Shown: positions 32,536 through 43,697, counted from the first letter of the stretch. The stretch: 64,000 bases of DNA from Mycolicibacterium tokaiense (GCF_010725885.1 NZ_AP022600.1:5642001-5706000), one strand, 5' to 3'. A program made the numbers and translations. The notes: generated by a model from the sequence alone, not told the origin.

Positions 32536-33653
32536 AGGAGGTCGGCGGCGCGGGCGGCAATGGTGTCCCAGCGCCAGTGCTCGGTGACCCACTCGCGGCC
32601 GCGGCGGCCCATCTTGGCAGCGCGGTCGGGATGCGCCAGCAGCAGGCTCAGTGTGTCGACCAACTGCTCGGCGTCCCGGCCGTCGATCACGTGGCCGGTC
32701 TGGCCCTCCAGCACCGTCTCCGGGGCGCCGCCGGAATCGCCTGCCACGACCGGGATTCCGGTGGCCGAGGCCTCCAGGAACACGATGCCCAGGCCCTCCA
32801 CGTCCAGACCGGCGCCGCGGGTACGGCATGGCATGGCGAACACGTCGGCCATGGCGTAGTGCGCGGGCAGTTCGTCGGCGGGGACCCCATCGGTGAACAC
32901 CACGTGGTCGGTGACACCGGCGTCGGCGGCGAGGCCGTGCAGCCGGTTGCGGTCGGGACCGCCCCCTACGATCACCAGCGCCGCGCCGGGGACCCGCTCC
33001 CGCAGCACCGGCAGCGCCCGGATCAACATGTCCTGCCCCTTGCGCGGCACCAACCGCGACACGCACACCACCGTGGGGCGGCCGCCCAGGCGGTACCGGG
33101 CCCGAAGCTCTTCGCGCGCAGCCGCATCGGGGCGGAACCGCTCGGTGTCGACGCCCGAGGGCAGATGTTCCAGGCCGGCCGCGGGCCCGAACGCGGCGGC
33201 GAACCGCCCGCGGGTGTAGCGGCTGACGAACGTCACCACATCGGATCCCTCACCGATGCGGCGCAGCGCCGAGCGGGCCACCGGCAGCATGGACCAGCCG
33301 ACCTCGTGCCCGTGGGTGCTGGCCATGATCCGGCGCGCACCGGCCTCGCGGGCACGCGGCGCCAGCAGCGCCAGCGGGGCGGCCGCACCGAACCACACGG
33401 TGTTGATGTCCCGGTCGCGGATCAGCCGGCGCATCCGCGCGTCGACGCCGGGCTCGGGGAGCATCAGGGTGCCGGGGTGGCGCACCACCTCGAAGGGGGC
33501 ACGGGCGTCGTACTCCGGCGCGCCTTTCCACTGCGGCGCGTACACCGTCAGCTCGTCACTACCGGCCAGCCGCACCACCAGCTGCTCGAGATAGGACTGG
33601 ATGCCCCCGCGGCGCGGAGGAAAGTCGTTGGTCACCAGGAGGATCCGCGTCAT
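32529..33653 (-). CDS. pimB: Phosphatidylinositol monomannoside mannosyltransferase PimB' (GT4)
   Basis: GDP-mannose-dependent GT4 enzyme that adds the second mannose to PIM1, early in PIM/LM/LAM synthesis at the inner leaflet. It has 374 residues. The N-terminus TRILLVTNDFPPRRGGIQ is typical of GT4. The donor site includes VCVSRLVPRKGQD and the EX7E motif EGLGIVFLE. ATG at 33653 (TRILL) is used. The gene lies 6 bases downstream of the metallopeptidase gene on the same strand. Confidence 0.92.
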   Translation of the reverse strand: MTRILLVTNDFPPRRGGIQSYLEQLVVRLAGSDELTVYAPQWKGAPEYDARAPFEVVRHPGTLMLPEPGVDARMRRLIRDRDINTVWFGAAAPLALLAPRAREAGARRIMASTHGHEVGWSMLPVARSALRRIGEGSDVVTFVSRYTRGRFAAAFGPAAGLEHLPSGVDTERFRPDAAAREELRARYRLGGRPTVVCVSRLVPRKGQDMLIRALPVLRERVPGAALVIVGGGPDRNRLHGLAADAGVTDHVVFTDGVPADELPAHYAMADVFAMPCRTRGAGLDVEGLGIVFLEASATGIPVVAGDSGGAPETVLEGQTGHVIDGRDAEQLVDTLSLLLAHPDRAAKMGRRGREWVTEHWRWDTIAARAADLLR

Positions 33654-33659
33654 CGGATG

Positions 33660-34508
33660 TCACGCTAGCCCGTTGCGCACGCACCACTGCTGCCAGCCCC
33701 GCAACGCGTCGACCGGCCGCACCCGCAGCACCTCCCACAGCGCGGTGTCGGGGTCGGGGTGGTGCGGGCCGGCAGCGCGGACGTAGAAAGCCCGCAGTGC
33801 CGGCGCTCCGTACCGGTCGGCGAGGTAGCGGGCGAACAACCAGGCCCGGTCATAGGCCAGGCTCGGATCGCCCGCGGCGCCGAAGTCCGCGTCCGACGGC
33901 AGCGCCACGGGCAGCGGCCACCGGGCGTCCGCGCCCACGGGCGTCGGCCGGGCCACGTAGTCGGCCACCCCCTCGGTGATCCAGCTCGGGGCATCGGCGG
34001 CGGTGGAGGCGCGGGCGGCGTAATGGAAGAGTTCGTGGGTCAACACTAGGCGCAGCGCCTCCGGGCTCATGGTCACCGCGCCCGGGGCGAAGACGATGCG
34101 TTGGCCGGTCGCCGAGTTCTCCTGCGGGTTCACCGAGTCGGCCACCGTGACTGCGGCGATGTGGGACGTGTCGGCCACTCCGGTGGCCTGCGCGCGGAAC
34201 TCCGCGTCGGAACCCGCCGCGACGATCACCACCTCGTGCGGCCACTCCGGTCCCCAGAACAGTTCGACGGCGTCCACGGCCGCATCCAGTTCGTCGGCCA
34301 CCCTGCGCAGCAGGGGGTCGGTGGCGATGCCGCCGAGGCTGACCAGCGTGACCTCGCGCTGTCCACCGGGCGCCGCGCCCACCGCGGCTGCCGCCGGCGG
34401 TGCCATCGGTTCGGGGGTTCGGGTCACCACCACGCCCGCGAACAGCAGCTCGGCGGTCAGCAGGGTCGACAAGACGACCACCGGCCAGCGGGGCCGGGAG
34501 CTCGGCAT
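33660..34508 (-). CDS. Predicted exported HELFH zinc metallopeptidase-like protein
   Basis: A 282-residue protein with a short basic N-terminus and one hydrophobic anchor or signal (about residues 9-28), then a Pro/Ala-rich linker. The zinc signature HELFH is at 158-162 (ligands His158 and His162, catalytic Glu159). WITEGVADYV follows with Glu179 as a probable third ligand, a gluzincin-like arrangement. ATG at 34506-34508 is the only good start. It lies downstream of ripC and 6 bases upstream of pimB', so an envelope role is likely. It corresponds in position to M. tuberculosis Rv2189c. The substrate is unknown. Confidence 0.8.
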   Translation of the reverse strand: MPSSRPRWPVVVLSTLLTAELLFAGVVVTRTPEPMAPPAAAAVGAAPGGQREVTLVSLGGIATDPLLRRVADELDAAVDAVELFWGPEWPHEVVIVAAGSDAEFRAQATGVADTSHIAAVTVADSVNPQENSATGQRIVFAPGAVTMSPEALRLVLTHELFHYAARASTAADAPSWITEGVADYVARPTPVGADARWPLPVALPSDADFGAAGDPSLAYDRAWLFARYLADRYGAPALRAFYVRAAGPHHPDPDTALWEVLRVRPVDALRGWQQWCVRNGLA

Positions 34509-34551
34509 GGTGGAGCGATCGGTAGCGACAGGTCCCAGTATCGCCGACGAC

Positions 34552-35733
34552 TCAGTACCGGCGGGCGTTGTAGAACGGTCCCGCACCGTCCAACGGCACG
34601 ACCTTGACCGGCACACCGTAGGTGGAGGCGTGCACCACCATGCCGTTGCCGACGTAGATGCCGGTGTGCGAGGCGTCGGAGTAGAAGTTCACCACGTCGC
34701 CGGGCTGCAGCTGATCCCGCGAGACCGGCTGCCCACCGGCGGCCAGCGCCTGGCTGGAGTGCGGCAGCGACATGCCTGCCTGCTGGAAGGACCACATCAC
34801 CAGGCCCGAGCAGTCGAACTGGCCGGGGCCGGACCCACCCCACGAGTACGGCGAGCCGACCTTGGTCAGCGCGGCCTGCACGACGGTCGATCCGACGGGG
34901 CTACCTGCACCCGGTGCGGGCTCGACCGGCGGCGCGACGTCACCCGGCGGGATGGCGGCGGGCGGCGGCAGGGCGGGCAGTCCGGGTGCGGGCGGTGCGG
35001 CCAGGATCGCGGGGTCGCCCGGGGGCGGCGCGGGCAGCGCGGCGGCGGGTGGTGGCGGCACCGGGCCGGGTGCTGCCAGCGCCATCCGCTGGGCTTCGGT
35101 CAGGGAGTCGTACTGCGATTTGACGACGGCGATCTTCAGTTGCAGATCGCTCTGCTTGGCCTGGAGCTCGGCGCGTACCGCGGCAGCCTGTTCGGCAGCG
35201 GTCTTGGCGTCGGCGGCCGACTGCGCGGAGGCGATCTCCGCCGCCGCGGCCTGCTCGCTGACGCGACGGTAGTTGGCCATCTGGTCGGACAGTTCGCCGG
35301 CGATCACCCGCTGCACGGCCAGCCGGTCGATGAGCCCCTGCGGCGACTCCGCGGTGAGGATGGCGGTCATACCGTCGGTGCGCCCGCCCATGTACATGGC
35401 GGCAGCAAACTCGTCGACCCCGGTCTGGAAGGTCGCCAGCTGGGCTTTGGCCGCGTCGACCGCCGCCAGGTCATCGGCGTGCTTACGGTCGGCGGCCGCT
35501 TGGATCTCGACCTTGTTGTTGAGGTCCAGCTGCGCGCTGTGCATCGCCTCGGTGGTCTGCTCCGCCTGACGCGACAGGTCGTTGAGCTTTGCCAGGGCAT
35601 CCTCGGCAGGGTCAGCCTGCACGCTCGAGGCCAGGACTCCGGACAGCACGGTGACACCGGCGACCGCGCAGACGAGGCTCTTGCGAGAGCGCTTCGAAAC
35701 ACGCGAGATCCACTGCGAGCAGACGAAACTCAA
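34552..35733 (-). CDS. ripC: NlpC/P60 peptidoglycan endopeptidase RipC
   Basis: Secreted D,L-endopeptidase that cleaves peptidoglycan stem peptides. It has 393 residues: a signal peptide to about residue 40 (ASSVQA), a long coiled-coil domain (about 45-225, rich in Ala/Gln/Lys), a Pro-rich linker and a C-terminal NlpC/P60 domain. The catalytic residues are Cys308 in FDCSGLV, His356 in SHTGIYVG and His368 in VHAS. The start is TTG at 35731-35733, with AGGA upstream. The coiled coil resembles the autoinhibitory or FtsEX-interacting region of this family (inference). Confidence 0.93.
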   Translation of the reverse strand: MSFVCSQWISRVSKRSRKSLVCAVAGVTVLSGVLASSVQADPAEDALAKLNDLSRQAEQTTEAMHSAQLDLNNKVEIQAAADRKHADDLAAVDAAKAQLATFQTGVDEFAAAMYMGGRTDGMTAILTAESPQGLIDRLAVQRVIAGELSDQMANYRRVSEQAAAAEIASAQSAADAKTAAEQAAAVRAELQAKQSDLQLKIAVVKSQYDSLTEAQRMALAAPGPVPPPPAAALPAPPPGDPAILAAPPAPGLPALPPPAAIPPGDVAPPVEPAPGAGSPVGSTVVQAALTKVGSPYSWGGSGPGQFDCSGLVMWSFQQAGMSLPHSSQALAAGGQPVSRDQLQPGDVVNFYSDASHTGIYVGNGMVVHASTYGVPVKVVPLDGAGPFYNARRY

Positions 35734-35806
35734 GATTACGGGTCCTTAAACTGCCTTCGGTGTGCCGCATGCCGCGTCGCCGCCGAATCGCCTTCAGGTC
35801 TCAAAT

Positions 35807-35836
35807 AGGTTACGAAACGGCATCGGCGTTGTCCAA
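35807..35836 (-). promoter_or_regulatory. Predicted SigA-type promoter of ripC
   Basis: On the minus strand, TTGGAC (35836-35831) and TAACCT (35812-35807) are separated by 18 bases, inside an AT-richer stretch. This gives a leader of roughly 65 bases before the ripC TTG. No c-di-AMP riboswitch fold was recognised. Confidence 0.5.
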
Positions 35837-35895
35837 CAGGAGACGCAAATTTAACAGTCCCGCGTGCGGTTGTCGCGCGTCGTCTCCAGCGCGCC

Positions 35896-36129
35896 TCACG
35901 CTACCCCAGGTTTCCGGTTGCGATGGATGGGCACCAGCCGCAATCGCGGTGCCATACCCACCTCCGCAAGCGCTTCCAGCGCCGCGCGCTCGTCGGCCAG
36001 CAAAGTGTCCGGCACCCCGAGCAAGACGCTGACCACGCAGTCTCTGCAGCCGGGGCCGCGCACCGCACAGTCATCGCAGTCGATGGTCACCGGTTCATCG
36101 TGGTCCGGCGGGCGTCCGATGGTTCCCAT
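35896..36129 (-). CDS. Small four-cysteine protein (putative zinc-binding)
   Basis: A 77-residue protein beginning MGTIGRPPDHDEPVTIDC. Four cysteines, Cys18, Cys21, Cys28 and Cys31, form C-x2-C-x6-C-x2-C, a compact knuckle able to hold one Zn or Fe. The rest is helical and ends in a basic tail. The ATG at 36127-36129 has GAAAGG upstream. It lies upstream of ripC on the same strand and is divergent from the exonuclease/GIY-YIG gene. Function is not known; the family is not one I can name. Confidence 0.72.
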   Translation of the reverse strand: MGTIGRPPDHDEPVTIDCDDCAVRGPGCRDCVVSVLLGVPDTLLADERAALEALAEVGMAPRLRLVPIHRNRKPGVA

Positions 36130-36273
36130 GTCGCGGGTCCTTTCACTCCAGTTCGAGGTTGGTGTCGCTGACGCTAAACGGACCCTCCGACAAGTCACCG
36201 GCAGCTGGCGCACAGACGCGCCGGACCCAGCGCTGCCGCACGATGTCGGTGCGACCTCCTAGCGTCTGGTGCT

Positions 36274-38067
36274 GTGACCGCCGACCGCACCGCGCAGCTG
36301 AGCTTCGCGGACATCGACCCGTCGGCCGACCTGTCTCTGCACGAGACGACGTTCGTGGTGGTGGATCTCGAAACCACCGGCGGACGCGCGGTGGCCCGCG
36401 GGACCGGCGCCCACAGCGACGCCATCACCGAGATCGGTGCGGTCAAGGTGCGCGGTGGTGCGGTGCTCGGAGAATTTGCCACACTGGTCGATCCCGGACG
36501 CGCCATCCCGCCGCAGATCGTGCATCTGACCGGTATCACCACGGCAATGGTCCGCGACGCCCCGCCCATCGAAGCGGTGTTGCCGATGTTCCTGGAGTTC
36601 TGCCGCGGCACGGTGCTGGTGGCCCACAACGCCGGCTTCGACATCGGCTTCCTCAAAGCCGCGGCGCAGCAGTGCGACCTGATCTGGCCCCGCCCGCCCG
36701 TGCTGTGCACCGTGCGACTGGCCCGCCGCGTGCTGACCAGGGATGAGGCCCCCAGCGTGCGGCTGTCCGCCCTGGCGCAGCTGTTCCGTTCGGGCACCCA
36801 ACCCACCCACCGCGCACTCGACGACGCCCGCGCCACCGTCGACGTCCTGCACGGACTGATCGCCCGGGTGGGCAATCAGGGCGTCCACACTTACGCCCAG
36901 CTGCGCTCGTATCTGCCCAACGCCACCCCGACCCAGCGCCGCAAGCGGGTGCTGGCCACCGGAGTACCGACCACCCCGGGGGTCTACCTGTTCCGCGGAC
37001 CGGCCGCCGAGGTGCTCTACATCGGCACCGCGGTGAACCTGCATCGCCGCGTCAGCCAGTACTTCAACGGGGCCGATCCGCGGACCCGGATGAAAGAGAT
37101 GGTGTCGCTGGCAGAGTCGGTCGACCACGTGGAGTGCGCGCACGCCCTCGAAGCCGGGGTGCGCGAGCTGCGGCTGCTGGCCGCCCACGCGCCGCCGTAC
37201 AACCGCAAGTCGAAGTTCCCGCAGCGCTGGTGGTGGCTGGCGCTGTCCGAGGAGGCGTTCCCGCGCTGGACGGTGGTGCGCGCCCCGGGGGCGCGGGCGG
37301 CCATCGGCCCGTTCCGGGCCCGCTCGGATGCCGTTGACACCGGCGCCCTGCTGGCGCGCTTCAGCGGCATCCGCACGTGCACGCAGCGGTTCGGCCGCTC
37401 GGCGCTGCACAGCTGCCCCGAGCGGGAGGTGTCCCCCTGCCCGGCGACCCGCGAGGTGGGGGCGGCCGACTACGCGCACACCGTGGCCCGCGCCGCCGAG
37501 CTGATGGCCGGCGGCCACGGCGAGGCCTTCGCCGCGGCCCTGGCCCACATCGACGTCCTGGCCGGGCGCGGCCACTTCGAGAGCGCGGCCCGGCTGCGGG
37601 ACCACACCGCCGCCGCCGTGGACGTGGTGTGGCGCGGGCAGCGACTCCGCGCTCTGGCAGCGGTGGCCGAATTGGTGGCCGCCCAGCCCGACGGTGCCGG
37701 CGGCTGGCATCTGGCGGTCATCCGGCACGGCCAGCTGGCCGCGGCGGGCACCGCGCGGCGCGGGGTGCCGCCCATGCCGGTGGTCGACGCCGTCACCGCC
37801 GGCGCGCAGACTGTGCTCCCCGAACCCGCTCCGCTGGGTGGCGCCCTGGTCGAGGAGACCGCACTGCTGGTCCGCTGGCTGGCCGTTCCGGGCACCCGCA
37901 TCGTGCGGACCAGCGACGGCTGGGCGTCGCCGGCACACGCAGCGGGTCGCTGGGCCGGGTGGGCGGCCACGGCGCGCTCGGCGCGACTGGCGGCCGAGCA
38001 GGTCACCGAGCCGGACTATGCCGATCTGCTGGCCCCGGTCCGCCGGCGCCTCAGAGCTTCTGGGTGA
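36274..38067 (+). CDS. DnaQ-like exonuclease fused to UvrC-type GIY-YIG endonuclease (Rv2191 type)
   Basis: A 597-residue DNA repair fusion. Residues ~25-195 are a DEDD 3'-5' exonuclease: [10 protein letters not shown] with Asp31 and Glu33, [14 protein letters not shown], and [14 protein letters not shown] with the C-terminal His/Asp. From about 228 a UvrC/Cho-type GIY-YIG domain begins ([29 protein letters not shown]). The UvrC C-terminal RNase H-like and HhH domains are absent. The start is GTG at 36274, 8 bases after a -10-like TAGCGT. The 3' end overlaps trpD by 17 bases. Confidence 0.9.
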   Translation: MTADRTAQLSFADIDPSADLSLHETTFVVVDLETTGGRAVARGTGAHSDAITEIGAVKVRGGAVLGEFATLVDPGRAIPPQIVHLTGITTAMVRDAPPIEAVLPMFLEFCRGTVLVAHNAGFDIGFLKAAAQQCDLIWPRPPVLCTVRLARRVLTRDEAPSVRLSALAQLFRSGTQPTHRALDDARATVDVLHGLIARVGNQGVHTYAQLRSYLPNATPTQRRKRVLATGVPTTPGVYLFRGPAAEVLYIGTAVNLHRRVSQYFNGADPRTRMKEMVSLAESVDHVECAHALEAGVRELRLLAAHAPPYNRKSKFPQRWWWLALSEEAFPRWTVVRAPGARAAIGPFRARSDAVDTGALLARFSGIRTCTQRFGRSALHSCPEREVSPCPATREVGAADYAHTVARAAELMAGGHGEAFAAALAHIDVLAGRGHFESAARLRDHTAAAVDVVWRGQRLRALAAVAELVAAQPDGAGGWHLAVIRHGQLAAAGTARRGVPPMPVVDAVTAGAQTVLPEPAPLGGALVEETALLVRWLAVPGTRIVRTSDGWASPAHAAGRWAGWAATARSARLAAEQVTEPDYADLLAPVRRRLRASG

Positions 38068-39124
38068 ACTGCACCCACTTGGTCAGCAGCTTCTCCGCGG
38101 CACCCGAATCGATGGCCGTCGCGGCCCGCTCGAGTCCGCTCTCCCAGGCCGGCAGCCACTCCGCGGTGGACGTCAGACCGGCGTGCGCCACCATGGCTCC
38201 GGCGGCGTTGAGGATCACCGCGTCGCGTACCGGCCCCGTCGCCCCGGCGAACACCGATCGCGCCTCGGCGGCGTTGCTCTGCGCGTCGCCGCCGAGCAGC
38301 TCCGAGAGCTGGGCACGGGGAAACCCGAAGCCGGCGGGGTCGAAGGTCAGCCGGTCGATGGTGCCGGCCTGAACCCGGAAGATCGTCGACGTCGTGGTGG
38401 TGGTCAGTTCATCGAGACCGTCGTCGCCGTGCACCACCAGCACACTGGAGCGGCGTGCCGCGAACACCCCGGCCATCACCTCGGCCAGGTCCCCGAAGGC
38501 GCAGCCGATCAGTCCGGCGCGCGGGCCGGCCGGATTGGTCAGCGGGCCCAGCAGATTGAAAACCGTCGGCACCCCGATCTCGCGGCGGGCCGCACCGGCG
38601 TGCCGCAACGACGGGTGGAACTGCGGCGCGAAGCAGAATCCGATGCCCACCTCGGCGACGCAGCGTGCCACGTCGTCGGGGCCCAGATCGATGCGTACGC
38701 CCAGTGCCTCGAGCGTGTCGGCTCCACCCGACATCGACGACGCGGCCCGGTTGCCGTGCTTGATCACCCGGACACCCGCGGCGGCCACCACGATGGCAGC
38801 CATGGTGGACAGGTTGACGGTGTTCGCGCCGTCACCGCCCGTGCCCACCACGTCGACCGTGTCGGTGCCGATCACATCGGTGGGGACCTTGCGGGCGTGG
38901 CTGAGCATGGTGTCGGCCAGCTCGCTGACCTCCGCGGCCGTGGGGCGTTTGATCTTCATGGCCACCCCGAAGGCGGCAATCTGGGCCGGGGTGGCGGCAC
39001 CGGTCATGATCTGTTCCATTGCCCAGGCCGCCTGGCCGGTCGCCAGCGGCTGGGAATCGGTCAACCGCGCCAGGATCAGCGGCCACGTGATGGAGGGGTT
39101 CAGCGTCGAATCGGGCACAGTCAC
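38051..39124 (-). CDS. trpD: Anthranilate phosphoribosyltransferase
   Basis: Second step of tryptophan synthesis, joining anthranilate to PRPP. It has 357 residues. The PRPP loop is [17 protein letters not shown] (about 91-107), then [21 protein letters not shown], and the later [12 protein letters not shown] block with a metal-binding Asp/Glu. The start is GTG at 39122-39124. It stands alone, not in a trp operon, as in M. tuberculosis, and overlaps the preceding gene tail to tail. Confidence 0.95.
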   Translation of the reverse strand: MTVPDSTLNPSITWPLILARLTDSQPLATGQAAWAMEQIMTGAATPAQIAAFGVAMKIKRPTAAEVSELADTMLSHARKVPTDVIGTDTVDVVGTGGDGANTVNLSTMAAIVVAAAGVRVIKHGNRAASSMSGGADTLEALGVRIDLGPDDVARCVAEVGIGFCFAPQFHPSLRHAGAARREIGVPTVFNLLGPLTNPAGPRAGLIGCAFGDLAEVMAGVFAARRSSVLVVHGDDGLDELTTTTTSTIFRVQAGTIDRLTFDPAGFGFPRAQLSELLGGDAQSNAAEARSVFAGATGPVRDAVILNAAGAMVAHAGLTSTAEWLPAWESGLERAATAIDSGAAEKLLTKWVQFTQKL

Positions 39125-39179
39125 GGGCGCGATTTTCCCATGTCGCGGAAGACACGCCGACAGCGCCCGGGGCTGTTAG

Positions 39180-39872
<693 letters not shown>

Positions 39873-39904
39873 GCTCACCCAGCCCGATGAACAGGAGTGC
39901 TCGG

Positions 39905-40741
39905 TTGAAGATCTCGCGGTTGACCCGATCAGCCGGCACCGACAAGTCACGGCGGCGCACCCGCCGGCGGCTCACCGCCGGTCTGCTGCTGCTGATCGCG
40001 TTGACGATGGCCGGCGGCCTGGCTGCCGTGCTGACCCCCAAGCCGCAGGTCGCGGTGGCGGACGAGTCAGCGTCGGCGCTGCTGCGCACCGGCAAGCAGC
40101 TCTACGACACGTCGTGCATCTCCTGCCACGGTGCCAACCTGCAGGGTGTCGGCGACCGCGGACCCGCCCTGGTGGGCGTGGGTGAGGCCGCCGTCTACTT
40201 CCAGGTGTCCACCGGCCGCATGCCGGCGATGAGCCTCAACGCCCAGGCGCCCCAGAAGCCACCCAACTTCGACGAGTCGCAGATCGACGCCCTCGGCGCC
40301 TTCATCCAGGCCAACGGCGGCGGCCCGATGGTGCTCCGCGACGAGAACGGCCAGATCGCCCAGGAGTCACTGACCCATGGCAACGCGGCCCGCGGCGGGG
40401 ACCTGTTCCGGCTGAACTGCGCCTCCTGCCACAACTTCACCGGCAAGGGCGGCGCCCTGTCGTCGGGCAAGTACGCCCCCGACCTCGGCGACGCCAATCC
40501 GCAGCAGATCTACACCGCCATGCTGACCGGCCCGCAGAACATGCCGAAGTTCTCGGACCGCCAGCTGACTCCCGAGGAGAAGGCGGACATCGTCACCTAT
40601 GTCCGTGGAGCGTCCGAAACCCCCAGCCCGGGCGGTTACGGGCTGGGCGCGTTCGGGCCCACCTCTGAGGGCATGGCGGCATGGATCATCGGCATGGTCG
40701 CCATCATCGGCGTGGCGATGTGGATCGGGGCAAGGGCATGA
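39905..40741 (+). CDS. qcrC: Diheme cytochrome c subunit of the bcc complex
   Basis: Membrane-anchored diheme cytochrome cc that replaces soluble cytochrome c in actinobacteria, passing electrons from the Rieske centre to CuA. It has 278 residues. A basic N-terminus and membrane segment (about 23-44) precede heme motifs CISCH (71-75) and CASCH (172-176); a C-terminal membrane helix is at about 256-276. The TTG at 39905 is chosen because AGGAG (39893-39897) is 7 bases upstream and the N-terminus then aligns with the known protein. The upstream ATG at 39869 overlapping ctaE is less likely. Confidence 0.94.
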   Translation: MKISRLTRSAGTDKSRRRTRRRLTAGLLLLIALTMAGGLAAVLTPKPQVAVADESASALLRTGKQLYDTSCISCHGANLQGVGDRGPALVGVGEAAVYFQVSTGRMPAMSLNAQAPQKPPNFDESQIDALGAFIQANGGGPMVLRDENGQIAQESLTHGNAARGGDLFRLNCASCHNFTGKGGALSSGKYAPDLGDANPQQIYTAMLTGPQNMPKFSDRQLTPEEKADIVTYVRGASETPSPGGYGLGAFGPTSEGMAAWIIGMVAIIGVAMWIGARA

Positions 40742-41952
40742 GCGACGAACACGCACGGGGCAACGATCCCGATCAGGTGAACACCGGTACCGACAGCCCC
40801 GGGCAGACCCTGGACGCCGGTGACCCCACCGACGAGCAGCTGGCCAAGATGTCGCGCGAGGAGCTGCTGGCCCTCGGCGGCAAGATCGACGGCGTCGAAA
40901 CCGTCTTCAAGGAGAAGCGCTGGCCCGTCGAGGGCACCAAGGCCGAGAAGCGGGCCGAGCGCACGGTCTCCTACTGGCTGATGCTCGGCGGTGTCGCCGG
41001 ACTGGCGCTGCTGCTGGTCTTCATCTTCTGGCCGTGGGAGTACAACCCCGACAGCGTGATGTACAACCTGACCACCCCGCTGTACGGCCTCACCTTCGGT
41101 CTGTCGATCCTGGCCATCGGTGTGGGCGCGGTGCTCTTCCAGAAGAAGTTCATCCCGGAAGAGATCTCCATCCAGGACCGCCACGACGGCGCGTCGCCGG
41201 AGCTGCAGCGCAAGACCGTGGTGGCGAACCTGACCGACGCGCTCGAGGGCTCGACGATCAAGCGCCGCAAGATGATCGGCATCTCGATGGGCCTGGGTCT
41301 GGGCGCCTTCGGGGTCGGCACGCTGGTCGCCTTCATCGGCGGTCTGATCAAGAACCCGTGGAAGCCCGTGGTGCCCACCGCCGACGGCCCCAAGGCCGTG
41401 CTGTGGACGTCGGGCTGGACCCCGCGGTTCCAGGGCGAGACCATCTGGCTGGCCCGCGCGACCGGTGACGCCCACTCCCCCTTCATCAAGATGCGGCCCG
41501 AGGATCTCGACGCCGGCGGTATGGAAACGGTGTTCCCGTGGCGTGAATCCGACGGTGACGGCACCACGGTGGAATCGCACGAGACGCTGGCACACATCCA
41601 GATGGGTGTCCGCAACCCGGTGATGCTGATCCGCATCAAGCCACAGGACATGTCCAAGGTGGTCAAGCGTCAGGGCCAGGAGAGCTTCAACTTCGGCGAC
41701 TTCTTCGCCTTCACCAAGGTCTGCTCGCACCTGGGCTGCCCGTCCTCGCTGTACGAGCAGCAGACCTACCGCATCCTGTGCCCGTGCCACCAGTCGCAGT
41801 TCGACGCGTTGCACTTTGCCAAGCCGATCTTCGGCCCGGCGGCCCGCGCCTTGGCGCAGCTGCCGATTACCATTGATCAGGACGGCTATCTGGTCGCCAA
41901 CGGCGACTTCATCGAACCCGTCGGACCGGCCTTCTGGGAGCGGAGATCATGA
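40738..41952 (+). CDS. qcrA: Rieske iron-sulfur subunit of the bcc complex
   Basis: Actinobacterial-type Rieske protein of 404 residues with three N-terminal membrane helices (about 75-95, 112-130, 172-192). The [2Fe-2S] site is C329-x-H331 with C334, and C348-x-C350-H351: ligands C329, H331, C348 and H351 with a C334-C350 disulfide. The first 50 residues are acidic and disordered. The ATG overlaps the qcrC stop by 4 bases and the stop overlaps the qcrB ATG by 4, so the three are translationally coupled. Confidence 0.96.
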   Translation: MSDEHARGNDPDQVNTGTDSPGQTLDAGDPTDEQLAKMSREELLALGGKIDGVETVFKEKRWPVEGTKAEKRAERTVSYWLMLGGVAGLALLLVFIFWPWEYNPDSVMYNLTTPLYGLTFGLSILAIGVGAVLFQKKFIPEEISIQDRHDGASPELQRKTVVANLTDALEGSTIKRRKMIGISMGLGLGAFGVGTLVAFIGGLIKNPWKPVVPTADGPKAVLWTSGWTPRFQGETIWLARATGDAHSPFIKMRPEDLDAGGMETVFPWRESDGDGTTVESHETLAHIQMGVRNPVMLIRIKPQDMSKVVKRQGQESFNFGDFFAFTKVCSHLGCPSSLYEQQTYRILCPCHQSQFDALHFAKPIFGPAARALAQLPITIDQDGYLVANGDFIEPVGPAFWERRS

Positions 41953-43640
41953 GTCCCAAACTCGCTGAAACGATGGCCAAGCAGGGTGACGCGATCGATT
42001 CGCGGTATCACCCGTCAGCGGCGGTGCGGCGACAGCTCAACAAGGTGTTCCCCACGCACTGGTCGTTCCTGCTCGGTGAGATCGCGCTGTACAGCTTCAT
42101 CATCCTGCTGCTCACCGGCATCTGGCTGACGCTGTTCTTCGACCCGTCCATGGCCGAGGTCACCTACAACGGCGTCTACGAGCCGCTGCGCGGCATCCAG
42201 ATGTCGAAGGCCTACGAGTCGGCACTGAACATCAGCTTCGAGGTCCGCGGCGGCCTGTTCGTCCGCCAGGTCCACCACTGGGCGGCCCTGCTGTTCGCGG
42301 CGTCGATCATGGTCCATCTGGCGCGCATCTTCTTTACCGGCGCGTTCCGGCGGCCCCGTGAGGCCAACTGGGTGATCGGCTCGCTGCTGCTGATCCTGGC
42401 GATGTTCGAGGGCTTCTTCGGTTACTCGCTGCCCGACGACCTGCTCTCCGGCACCGGCCTGCGCGCCGCGTTCTCCGGCATCACGATGAGCATCCCCGTG
42501 ATCGGCACCTGGATGCACTGGGCCCTGTTCGGCGGCGACTTCCCGGGCACCATCATCATCCCGCGCCTGTACGCCCTGCACATCCTGTTGCTCCCGGGCA
42601 TCATGCTGGCGTTGATCGGTGCGCACCTGGCGCTGGTCTGGTTCCAGAAGCACACCCAGTTCCCCGGCCCCGGCCGCACCGAGAAGAACGTCGTCGGCGT
42701 CCGCGTCATGCCGGTGTTCGCCGTCAAGTCCGGCGCCTTCTTCGCGATGACCGTCGGCATCCTGGGCCTGATGGGTGGGTTGCTGCAGATCAACCCGATC
42801 TGGGATCTGGGTCCCTACAAGCCGTCCATGGTGTCGGCCGGAAGCCAGCCGGACTTCTACATGATGTGGACCGACGGCCTGATCCGTATCTGGCCGGCGT
42901 GGGAGTTCTACATCGGCAACTACACCATCCCCCAGCCGTTCTGGATCGCGATCCTGATGGGCCTGGTGTTCACCCTGCTGATCGCGTGGCCGTTCCTGGA
43001 GAAGCGGTTCACCGGTGACGACGCGCACCACAACCTGTTGCAGCGCCCGCGTGACGCTCCGGTGCGCACTGCCATCGGCGCCATGGCCATCTCGTTCTAC
43101 ATCCTGATGACCTACGCCTGCATGAACGACATCATCGCCCTGAAATTCCACATCTCGCTGAACGCGACCACCTGGATCGCGCGCATCGCGATGGTGGTGC
43201 TGCCCCCGATCGTCTACTTCGTCACCTACCGGTGGGCCGTTGCGCTGCAGCGCGCCGACCGCGCGGTGCTCGAGCACGGCATCGAGACCGGCATCATCAA
43301 GCGGCTCCCGCACGGCGCGTACGTCGAGCTGCACCAGCCGATCGGCCCGGTCGACGACCACGGCCATCCCATTCCGCTGGAGTACCAGGGCGCCGCGGTG
43401 CCGAAGAAGATGAACAAGCTGGGATCGGGCGGTGCCCCGGGCCGTGGCAGCTTCCTCTACCCGGATCCGGTGACCGAGGACGCCGCACTCACCGAGGCCG
43501 AGCACGCGTCGCACCACCGCCAGCTCACGGCGCTCAAGGAGTACCAGGACACCGAACACGGCACCAACGGTTCGTCGAACGGGCACTCCAACGGACATTC
43601 GAACGGCCACTCCAACGGACATTCGAACGGTCATCACTGA
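41949..43640 (+). CDS. qcrB: Cytochrome b subunit of the bcc complex
   Basis: Quinol-oxidising cytochrome b of the bcc-aa3 supercomplex; 563 residues. Heme-ligand His pairs lie in the early helices ([20 protein letters not shown] and [22 protein letters not shown]). The C-terminal cytoplasmic extension ends in a tandem NGHS repeat (five 12-base units, 43578-43637), making a His-rich tail. It is the target family of Q203-type inhibitors (established). A very strong terminator follows 17 bases after the stop. Confidence 0.96.
   Translation: MSPKLAETMAKQGDAIDSRYHPSAAVRRQLNKVFPTHWSFLLGEIALYSFIILLLTGIWLTLFFDPSMAEVTYNGVYEPLRGIQMSKAYESALNISFEVRGGLFVRQVHHWAALLFAASIMVHLARIFFTGAFRRPREANWVIGSLLLILAMFEGFFGYSLPDDLLSGTGLRAAFSGITMSIPVIGTWMHWALFGGDFPGTIIIPRLYALHILLLPGIMLALIGAHLALVWFQKHTQFPGPGRTEKNVVGVRVMPVFAVKSGAFFAMTVGILGLMGGLLQINPIWDLGPYKPSMVSAGSQPDFYMMWTDGLIRIWPAWEFYIGNYTIPQPFWIAILMGLVFTLLIAWPFLEKRFTGDDAHHNLLQRPRDAPVRTAIGAMAISFYILMTYACMNDIIALKFHISLNATTWIARIAMVVLPPIVYFVTYRWAVALQRADRAVLEHGIETGIIKRLPHGAYVELHQPIGPVDDHGHPIPLEYQGAAVPKKMNKLGSGGAPGRGSFLYPDPVTEDAALTEAEHASHHRQLTALKEYQDTEHGTNGSSNGHSNGHSNGHSNGHSNGHH
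43578..43637 (+). repeat. In-frame tandem repeat coding the NGHS tail of QcrB
   Basis: Five 12-base units encode NGHS x4 then NGHH. Units 1+2 and 3+4 form a 24-base higher-order repeat (43578-43601 and 43602-43625) with one difference, so recent expansion by slippage is likely. Confidence 0.85.
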
Positions 43641-43656
43641 CCGACTCCGGACAGCG

Positions 43657-43697
43657 AAACGGCTGCGCGCACTTCGGTGCTCGCAGCCGTTTTGTTT
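43657..43697 (+). terminator. Intrinsic terminator of ctaE-qcrCAB
   Basis: Arms AAACGGCTGCG (43657-43667) and CGCAGCCGTTT (43682-43692) enclose a second GCAC/GTGC stem capped by a TTCG tetraloop; TGTTTG follows. It is a classic UUCG-capped hairpin. Confidence 0.9.

Noticed and set aside
35734..35895. c-di-AMP (ydaO-type) riboswitch upstream of ripC
   Set aside because: The predicted leader is only about 65 bases and lacks the multi-stem core of that riboswitch.
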